Of a DNA stretch of 9,712 bases, positions 5,566-9,712 are shown piece after piece. The position numbers and the translations under genes were made by a program. This DNA is from an uncultured Clostridia bacterium (GTDB lineage: Bacteria > Bacillota > Clostridia > Christensenellales > Borkfalkiaceae), in the NCBI GenBank assembly GCA_947174975.1, contig CAMWLA010000041.1:1-9712 (forward strand). The letters are read 5' to 3'. The number at the start of each line of letters is the position of its first letter. Position 1 is the first letter of the stretch. The notes under the pieces are model-generated. The model was given only the letters and a program-made list of their open reading frames with translations. It had not been told where the DNA came from and did no database searches.

Positions 5566-6879
5566 TTATTTTAACCTCTTTCTGTTATTGATTGTCTTTT
5601 TATTTTTGAACAATTCGCCGCTTGCTTCCTTTTTAGCAAACTTAACGTCCATTATTTTATTCAATACAACAGTCATAATTAAGCTGTATATAGTATTCGT
5701 AATCATATAGGTTGAGAACGCCGCACTGTAAAAGAACGAGAATATACCGTAGATAAGCGGCATCATTATAAGCATCCACTTGTTCGTCCTTGCGCCCGAA
5801 CCGTCGACAGTTGACAGCTCGTTCGCGTCCTTTTGCGAACGCATGGATATGAACTGCTGCAAGAACATAAGTCCTATTGCAAGTACTATTAATACGAAAT
5901 ATCCGTTTACTCTGTTGCCCTCAAGCTTGCCGTTGGGGTAACCGTCGTTGCGGAGATAATAAGTTACTTCGTTGTAGCTTTCCTCGTACGTTGCGCCAAG
6001 GCCCGAACCCGCAACCCTTGAAATCGAAGAGCTGAATTTCGAGAAATCGGGAACTTCCTTATTCAAAGGAGAGTCGGGATACCAGATATTCCTTACCCAA
6101 AGGAAGTTGTTTCTGTGTGCCCTGTAATAGTCTGCCGATTTGATTCTTGCACCCTCGCGCACGAAGTCGCGCACGACAGCCATTTTTTCCGATTCTTTAA
6201 GACCGGGGAACTCTTCTTTGGTAACGTCCTTATCCAAGCTTACCGACTTGAATACGTTTTGTTCTTTGTACAGTTTTTCCGTAAATGCGTCGAAATCTAC
6301 CAAATACGCATAAGTGCCGATAGCGGGATCCGTCGTTCTGATTAAGAAACCGTCGCCTTCTACTTCTACCTTCTCTAAATCACCGTCTTCGGGTAAATCA
6401 CAGAGAACGTACTGTTCTACACTCGAGTTGTACGCTTCTTCCATACCTCTGTATGATTGAAGGTTTGCATACTGCGAATAGGTTGAAAACGCGCTGAACA
6501 CTACCATGAATATAACCAGCGATACAATCATGGGAAGGCACGCGCCGAACATCGAAATGCCGTTGGCTTTCTGCAGCTCCATAACCTTTTGGTTATACAT
6601 CTGCTTATCGTTCGAGTACTGCTTTTGCAGTTTTTCCATCTGCGGGCGCATTGCTTTCATTAAAAGCGACTGTTTTTTCATCTTGTAGCGCGAATAGATA
6701 TCGAGCGGAAGCACTATCGTTTTGAGTATAAGCGTAAACAGCACTATGCCCAAACCTATAATACCGACGCCCTCTATAAGCCACTGAATAATTTTTCCTA
6801 TCCAGTCGAGATTAACCGAAGGCATTTTCTCAACGGTAAAATCTATGAAGTTTGTTGATAAGTTTAATAAATTTCCCAT
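5566..6879 (-). CDS. yidC: YidC/Oxa1-family membrane insertase with large extracellular insert
   Basis: YidC inserts and folds membrane proteins, alone or with SecYEG. The protein has 437 residues from the ATG at 6879. Segments: TM1 (about 36-57), a cytoplasmic helical hairpin rich in Lys and Gln (64-106), TM2 (110-133), an insert (about 138-325), TM3 (327-343), a short cytoplasmic loop, TM4 (368-384), TM5 (388-408), and a basic tail ending NNRKRLK. The usual groove arginine of TM1 aligns with Lys53 (TLILKTIVLPL). No lipoprotein signal is seen. Gram-positive YidC proteins are commonly about 250-290 residues, so the insert of about 190 residues is the main oddity; by topology it faces outside. 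The start is uncertain: an in-frame TTG at 6900 is too close to GAGG, while the ATG at 6879 is separated from it by a 16-base hairpin. The gene follows yidD by 13 bases and abuts jag. Confidence 0.94.
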   Translation of the reverse strand: MGNLLNLSTNFIDFTVEKMPSVNLDWIGKIIQWLIEGVGIIGLGIVLFTLILKTIVLPLDIYSRYKMKKQSLLMKAMRPQMEKLQKQYSNDKQMYNQKVMELQKANGISMFGACLPMIVSLVIFMVVFSAFSTYSQYANLQSYRGMEEAYNSSVEQYVLCDLPEDGDLEKVEVEGDGFLIRTTDPAIGTYAYLVDFDAFTEKLYKEQNVFKSVSLDKDVTKEEFPGLKESEKMAVVRDFVREGARIKSADYYRAHRNNFLWVRNIWYPDSPLNKEVPDFSKFSSSISRVAGSGLGATYEESYNEVTYYLRNDGYPNGKLEGNRVNGYFVLIVLAIGLMFLQQFISMRSQKDANELSTVDGSGARTNKWMLIMMPLIYGIFSFFYSAAFSTYMITNTIYSLIMTVVLNKIMDVKFAKKEASGELFKNKKTINNRKRLK

Positions 6880-6888
6880 TTCTTCACG

Positions 6889-6904
6889 TGGGTTATACAA
6901 CCCA
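6889..6904 (-). promoter_or_regulatory. hairpin between ribosome binding site and yidC start
   Basis: On the minus strand TGGGTT-GTAT-AACCCA is a perfect 6-base-pair stem. It begins directly after the GAGG motif (6908-6905), spans the yidD stop codon (6895-6893), and ends nine bases before the yidC ATG. If folded, the effective distance from GAGG to ATG is about nine bases, which is near optimal. Unfolded it is 25 bases, which is too far. Translating ribosomes on yidD would melt it. The effect is inferred. Confidence 0.45.
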
Positions 6905-7183
6905 CCTCAATTTAAAATAGTTTTCGGGTACGGGGTCGTACCCGCCTTTTGACAGAGGGTTACAGCGTAAAATGCGCCAGCATCCCATAATTAGCCCTAT
7001 GATTACGCCGTGATTATTCAAAGCGCGCAGCATATATTCCGAACACGTGGGACTGTAAAGGCAAGTGTGCCTTGATAAGTTTTTCTGATAGAATATGATA
7101 AGGCGCATTAAAAGCATTTTTATAAAGGGCTTAAAAACCTTTTTGCGCAAAAGCTTGTACCACTTTTTCAGCCTTTTGCGCAT
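6893..7183 (-). CDS. yidD: membrane protein insertion efficiency factor YidD
   Basis: YidD is a small membrane-associated protein that assists YidC-dependent insertion and is almost always encoded between rnpA and yidC. The 96-residue protein has a very basic, amphipathic N-terminus (MRKRLKKWYKLLRKK), the family core RLIIFYQKNLS (27-37), the cysteine-bearing CLYSPTCSEY (41-50), a hydrophobic segment GVIIGLIMGCWRIL (59-72) and the signature RCNPLSKGGYDPVP (73-86). The length is slightly above the usual 70-90 because of the N-terminal extension. The ATG at 7183 overlaps the end of rnpA by 16 bases and has AAAGG seven bases upstream, inside rnpA, which indicates coupled translation. Confidence 0.95.
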   Translation of the reverse strand: MRKRLKKWYKLLRKKVFKPFIKMLLMRLIIFYQKNLSRHTCLYSPTCSEYMLRALNNHGVIIGLIMGCWRILRCNPLSKGGYDPVPENYFKLRWVV

Positions 7184-7497
7184 AGGTTTACCTTTTTAAA
7201 GCAAGATAACAGACTTTTTTCAAATTCGTTATAACTGTACTCTTCCGCAACCTTGGGAAGAATTATCACGCTGTAAGTTCCCTCCAACTCCCCGCAAGTT
7301 CTGCGGAACGCTTCGCGCGCAAGCCTTTTTACTCTGTTGCGAACGTGAGCTTTGCCGTGCTTTTTGGATACGGCAACGCCCATGGACAGCGTATTCGAAG
7401 GAAAATACAGTAGCGTAATACAAGGGGAAAACACTCTTTTTCCCCTATTGAAAATCTTCTGAAAGTCCGTATTTTTCTTTATTCTTAAATAATTCAC
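7168..7497 (-). CDS. rnpA: ribonuclease P protein component
   Basis: RnpA is the protein subunit of RNase P. It binds the catalytic RNA and the 5' leader of precursor tRNAs. The 109-residue product matches the family: LRIKKNTDFQKIFNRGKRV at the N-terminus (4-22), then the strand MGVAVSKKHGKAHVRNRVKR (39-58) with the RNR motif at 53-55, and the helix LAREAFRR (59-66). It appears to start with GTG at 7497; AAGGA lies about 11 bases upstream, rather far. No ATG fits better. It is followed by yidD with a 16-base overlap and preceded, across about 130 bases, by rpmH, the standard order. Confidence 0.96.
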   Translation of the reverse strand: MNYLRIKKNTDFQKIFNRGKRVFSPCITLLYFPSNTLSMGVAVSKKHGKAHVRNRVKRLAREAFRRTCGELEGTYSVIILPKVAEEYSYNEFEKSLLSCFKKVNLCAKG

Positions 7498-7510
7498 TGA
7501 CTTTTATATC

Positions 7511-7632
7511 CTTAATGCAGAGATGCAAGCAGTACAAGGAGCGCGAGGAAAACTTGAAGGAGTTTACTTTAATGTAAATAACTGAAAGTTGCCACAGCGC
7601 GACGCCGTAATGCGATGCATATATGCATTAAG
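7511..7632. repeat. 122-base element with terminal inverted repeats between rpmH and rnpA
   Basis: Perfect 9-base inverted repeats, CTTAATGCA (7511-7519) and TGCATTAAG (7624-7632), bound this stretch, which covers almost the whole rpmH-rnpA spacer and the last codon and stop of rpmH. Inside are a perfect palindrome ATGCATATATGCAT (7615-7628), a hairpin TTTAC-TTTAAT-GTAAA at its centre, and a nearly matching GGAAAACTT / AAGTTGCC pair around that hairpin. The nested symmetry suggests a folded RNA or a small mobile repeat. There is only one copy in the window; the central sequence resembles a repeat I associate with clostridial genomes, but I cannot verify that. Confidence 0.5.
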
Positions 7633-7762
7633 CACTTAACTTCTTTCTGCCCTTGTTACGTCTTCTCTTCAAAACGTTTCTGCCCGCTTTCGAAGCCATT
7701 CTCTTTCTGAAGCCGTGTACTTTGCTTCTCTGTCTTTTCTTGGGCTGATAGGTCCTTTTCAT
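7628..7762 (-). CDS. rpmH: 50S ribosomal protein L34
   Basis: L34 is a tiny basic protein of the large ribosomal subunit. Translating the minus strand from the ATG at 7762 gives 44 residues beginning MKRTYQPKKRQRSKVHGFRK, continuing through RMASKAGRNVLKRRRNKGR and ending KKLSA. This is the full-length family pattern (the TYQP..R.R...HGFR.RM.....R.VL..RR.KGR signature). AGGAGAT lies about nine bases upstream. The gene sits between dnaN and rnpA on the same strand; rpmH-rnpA is near-universal order. Its stop codon overlaps one end of the 122-base inverted-repeat element. Confidence 0.97.
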   Translation of the reverse strand: MKRTYQPKKRQRSKVHGFRKRMASKAGRNVLKRRRNKGRKKLSA

Positions 7763-7779
7763 AATAAATATCTCCTAAA

Positions 7780-7809
7780 ACTATATTGTCTTTTTTTGTT
7801 TGATTAGAA
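7780..7809 (-). promoter_or_regulatory. weak candidate promoter of rpmH
   Basis: On the minus strand TTCTAA (7809 to 7804) and TATAGT (7785 to 7780) are spaced by 18 bases. The -10 is fair and the -35 poor. It overlaps repeat copy C, whose A-tract would lie inside the spacer. rpmH may also be read from dnaN. Confidence 0.28.
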
Positions 7810-7862
7810 TTAAACTCAATTAACCGCAACGCTATTAAGATACATTAACAGACTTAGTCTGT
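7791..7862. repeat. intergenic hairpin element, copy C
   Basis: Third copy. It has a run of seven T (7791-7797), the TTGATTAG box (7800-7807), 27 bases, the TTAAGATAC box (7835-7843), four bases, then a perfect hairpin ACAGAC-TTA-GTCTGT (7848-7862). The last base of the hairpin is part of the dnaN stop codon (7864-7862). The terminal inverted repeats of copy A are reduced here to GTTTGA (7798-7803) opposite TCAAGC (7862-7867). It lies between dnaN and rpmH. Confidence 0.6.
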
Positions 7863-8965
7863 CAAGCGTTATTCATTGTCCTTACGGGTAAAATGAGGTA
7901 CAGCCTGTCCTTATCTCCTTCGTTTTCGCAGATAAAGGGCTGAATCTGACTGTTGAACGCCAGCACGATTTTATCCTCGTTGAGCGCGTTGACCGCCTCG
8001 ATTATGAACTTTGAGTTCATTGCGATCTTTATATCCTTACCTTCGGTTTCCGCCTTAACGGGTTCCTGAACGCTTCCGATTTCCGAATTAGAGGAAATTT
8101 CTATTCTGTCCGAAGTGATATCGAAAATAATTAAACTGTTTTTGTCGCTTCTGACAAGTATTGCAGCACGCTCGATACTTGCCTTTAATGCGTTTTTATC
8201 CACTTTCACTTTGGTTGTGAAATCTCTGGGGATAATGTTCTCTTTCTTGATAAAGTCGCCGTTGTACAGTCTCGAAGTGAGAACGGTATCGTCAACCTCG
8301 ACCAGAATTCTGCCTTTCTGAACGAAAATTTCCGTATCTCCGTCGCCGTCGATCATTTTTTCGATTTCGTTGAGCGTTCTCGCCGGGCATACGATTTCCA
8401 TATCGCCGGTGGAAGAAATCAACTCTCCCTTAACGGTTGCAAGACGGAATCCGTCAAGCGAAGTAACGCAGATGTGGTTGTCCTTTATAAGGAACTGGCA
8501 GCCCTTTAAAATGGGGCGCGAATCGTCGCCGGCACAGCAGAACGAAGTTGCGTTTATAAACTTTTTGAGATCTGCAGTCTTCAGTTTAAAGCTGTTTTCG
8601 TTGATATCCGTGTCGATAATGGGGAAATCCGCCGCCGAAAGCACTTGCATCGCGGTTTGTGAATCGGCGTAGATAATATCCATTTTACTGTCGTTTGTCG
8701 ACAATGTTATCTGCACACCCTCTAGCTTTTTAATGAAATCGGAAAAATATCTGCCGGGAACGCAGACGTCGCCCTCTTCGTAGATATCCGCCTTTATCGT
8801 TTTCTGTATGGAAATTTCGCCGTCGGTTGCAAGAACTATAAGTCTGTCATTCCTTGCCGAAATCTTGATACATTCGAGAACGGGGGTTACTGTTTTAGTT
8901 GCGCAAGCCTTAACTACTTTAAGCACTGCGTCGGATAAATCGATGCCTTCACAAACAGCTTTCAT
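7862..8965 (-). CDS. dnaN: DNA polymerase III beta subunit (sliding clamp)
   Basis: DnaN forms the dimeric ring that holds DNA polymerase III on DNA and recruits other replication and repair proteins. The product has 367 residues, normal for the three-domain clamp. Recognisable marks are the N-terminus MKAVCEGIDLSDAVLKVVKA, PVLECIKI (28-35), the domain-2 segment SRPILKGCQFLI with the following TSLDGFRLATV, the domain-3 start around IERAAIL, and the C-terminal LYLILPVRT that forms part of the client-binding pocket. AAGGA precedes the ATG by about nine bases. It is the first gene left of the candidate origin, transcribed away from it and toward rpmH. It is normally found right after dnaA, which is not present here. 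Confidence 0.97.
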   Translation of the reverse strand: MKAVCEGIDLSDAVLKVVKACATKTVTPVLECIKISARNDRLIVLATDGEISIQKTIKADIYEEGDVCVPGRYFSDFIKKLEGVQITLSTNDSKMDIIYADSQTAMQVLSAADFPIIDTDINENSFKLKTADLKKFINATSFCCAGDDSRPILKGCQFLIKDNHICVTSLDGFRLATVKGELISSTGDMEIVCPARTLNEIEKMIDGDGDTEIFVQKGRILVEVDDTVLTSRLYNGDFIKKENIIPRDFTTKVKVDKNALKASIERAAILVRSDKNSLIIFDITSDRIEISSNSEIGSVQEPVKAETEGKDIKIAMNSKFIIEAVNALNEDKIVLAFNSQIQPFICENEGDKDRLYLILPVRTMNNA

Positions 8966-9006
8966 TGCTTTCTTCCTTGATTGTTTATTATTTATATTAA
9001 AAGATT

Positions 9007-9012
9007 AGTATA
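9007..9012 (-). promoter_or_regulatory. candidate -10 box of dnaN
   Basis: TATACT (9012 to 9007) on the minus strand is the best -10 match upstream of dnaN, giving a leader of about 35 bases. No good -35 lies 17 bases further up. The exact DnaA box (9041-9049) falls just upstream of the -35 position, so control by DnaA is possible. Confidence 0.35.
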
Positions 9013-9305
9013 GAATAATTATTATTAGGGGAGGTGGAAATGTGGATAATTTACCCCGCTTGCCCCCTATTTTCCTATAACATAATTATATAATAACAAA
9101 AAGGGTGCAAAAAAGCAACCAAATCACCCCGAATTGCTGTGGAAAAATAATAAAAATTCTGTGAACGGATTTGTGGACGGTTTGGGCATAAGTTGATAAA
9201 AAACGGGTCTTAAAAAGAGGGGCGCAAAGAAAAAAGGGTGAAAAAGATAAGTTGTAAACAATTCAACCGGATTGTGGAAAAAAACGAAGTGGATAGTCTT
9301 TATAA

Positions 9306-9334
9306 TTGTGATTTTTTAAAATATCTGTTATAAT
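9306..9334 (+). promoter_or_regulatory. promoter of rsmG, probably giving a leaderless message
   Basis: TTGTGA (9306-9311) and a perfect TATAAT (9329-9334) are spaced by 17 bases. The usual start, about seven bases past the -10 box, falls on the A of the rsmG ATG at 9341, and no ribosome binding site lies between. Confidence 0.6.
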
Positions 9335-9340
9335 GTCGGT

Positions 9341-9653
9341 ATGTTGCATGACAGATATCTTAATTTGATTGAAAACGAATACAAAGACGAATTTGAAAAA
9401 TTCGCTTCACTTTTGATAGATTACAATAAAATTTGTAATTTGACCTCGATTACCGACGAAAAAGGTGTTAAGTACAAACATTTTTACGACAGTATCGTCG
9501 GGGGAAAATTTATTCCTTCCAATTTGTCGGTCGTCGAAATAGGTTCGGGCGGCGGGTTTCCGTCTATTCCCTTGAAAATCGTAAGGGACGATCTGAAGTT
9601 CACTTTAATTGAAAGCACGGGCAAAAAATGCGCATTTTTGCGCAGCGTTGTGG
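9341..9653 (+). CDS. rsmG: 16S rRNA (guanine-N7) methyltransferase RsmG, 5' part
   Basis: RsmG (GidB) methylates G527 (E. coli numbering) of 16S rRNA at N7, using S-adenosylmethionine. About 104 genuine residues are present of a family length near 210-240. Visible marks are NKICNLTSITD (29-39), KHFYDSI (46-52), the SAM-binding loop VVEIGSGGGFPSIPLKI (64-80) and the next strand TLIESTGKKCAFLRSV (88-103). The ATG at 9341 is the only possible start after an in-frame stop at 9317, and its position relative to NLTSITD fits the family. There is no Shine-Dalgarno sequence. The reading frame continues to 9691, but everything from 9654 is adapter, so the last residues (VSYTPVRAPEP) are not biological. 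In many Bacillota rsmG follows jag-mnmE-mnmG; here it is on the other side of the origin. Confidence 0.93.
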
Positions 9654-9712
9654 CTGTCTCTTATACACCTGTCCGAGCCCCCGAGCCGTAGAGGCATGGG
9701 GTTTGGCGGGGT
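9654..9712. other. Illumina Nextera adapter read-through (artefact)
   Basis: From 9654 the sequence starts with CTGTCTCTTATACAC, the transposon mosaic end used in Nextera libraries. Then comes CCGAGCCC.CGAG.C (9673-9687), differing from the known adapter only by A-to-C changes. Then come eight bases in the index position (9688-9695, GTAGAGGC), and a 17-base tail that agrees with the flow-cell sequence ATCTCGTATGCCGTCTT at 9 positions, most of the differences being reads of G. The genomic sequence ends at 9653. Confidence 0.95.

Larger units (their letters stand above)
8966..9340. other. candidate chromosomal replication origin (oriC)
   Basis: This 375-base gene-free stretch lies between divergently transcribed dnaN and rsmG. 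It holds an exact DnaA box TGTGGATAA (9041-9049; TTATCCACA on the other strand) and further same-facing DnaA-box-like motifs: TGTGGAAAA at 9138-9146 and 9273-9281, and weaker TGTGAACGG (9160-9168), TGTGGACGG (9172-9180), AGTTGATAA (9191-9199) and AGTGGATAG (9288-9296). A strongly AT-rich tract at about 9069-9102, and another at 9012-9027, could be the unwinding region. The flanking rpmH-rnpA-yidC-jag cluster is a standard origin neighbour. A coding explanation is unlikely. The origin role is inferred from motif density and context. Confidence 0.72.

Noticed and set aside
4870..5710. Plus-strand frames opposite jag and the end of yidC
   Set aside because: They are antisense to well-recognised genes and have no supporting start signals.
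7514..7576. A 20-codon plus-strand frame starting MQRCKQYKEREEN in the rpmH-rnpA gap
   Set aside because: It lies inside the inverted-repeat element, has no ribosome binding site and is antisense to the operon; its openness is explained by the repeat.
23..9063. Shared string AATTTACCCCGCTT near both ends of the window (about 22-35 and 9049-9062)
   Set aside because: One copy is coding sequence of the antitoxin and the other lies by the DnaA box. A 14-base match without flanking similarity is most simply chance.
9654..9691. The last residues of the rsmG reading frame (VSYTPVRAPEP) as a divergent C-terminus
   Set aside because: They are translated from adapter sequence.
1..9712. CRISPR arrays, tRNA or rRNA genes, insertion sequences
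   Set aside because: No direct-repeat array, cloverleaf-like segment, rRNA-like stretch or transposase frame was seen on either strand.

Overview
The window looks like one end of a contig from an uncultured, AT-leaning member of the Bacillota, probably class Clostridia. The evidence is the rpmH-rnpA-yidD-yidC-jag cluster with a jag gene, a GTP-type PEP carboxykinase, AGGAGG-type ribosome binding sites, and XRE and Phd-type regulators. I cannot assign a genus.

The right half (about 4735-9653) is the replication-origin neighbourhood. A 375-base intergenic stretch (8966-9340) holds several same-facing DnaA-box-like motifs, one of them exact, plus AT-rich tracts, and is a good oriC candidate. 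To its left, on the minus strand and pointing away from it, lie dnaN (sliding clamp), rpmH (L34, too short for most ORF callers), rnpA (RNase P protein), yidD, yidC (with an unusually large extracellular insert) and jag/khpB (with an RG-rich tail). To its right, on the plus strand, is the start of rsmG (16S rRNA methyltransferase). dnaA is not visible, and dnaN sits on the rpmH side of the origin, which differs from the usual dnaA-dnaN arrangement. The last 59 bases (9654-9712) are not genomic: they read as an Illumina Nextera transposase adapter with index, so rsmG is cut off artificially.

The left half holds unrelated single genes: a Phd/YefM-type antitoxin with a palindromic operator at the left edge (its toxin would lie outside), an unrecognised two-domain protein, a GTP-dependent PEP carboxykinase with a histone-H1-like lysine/alanine tail, and a membrane-bound XRE-zinc-ribbon regulator behind a perfect inverted repeat. 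Clear intrinsic terminators follow the carboxykinase and the XRE gene; the second is symmetric and probably also serves jag.

The most unusual non-coding signal is a roughly 70-75 base element present three times (353-427, 4663-4737, 7791-7862). Each copy sits directly after the stop codon of a minus-strand gene. Each shares a T-tract, a TTGATKAG box, a TTAAGATAC box at fixed spacing, and a small hairpin whose stem sequence differs between copies while pairing is kept. A separate 122-base stretch between rpmH and rnpA is bounded by perfect 9-base inverted repeats and looks like a second kind of small repeat or structured RNA.
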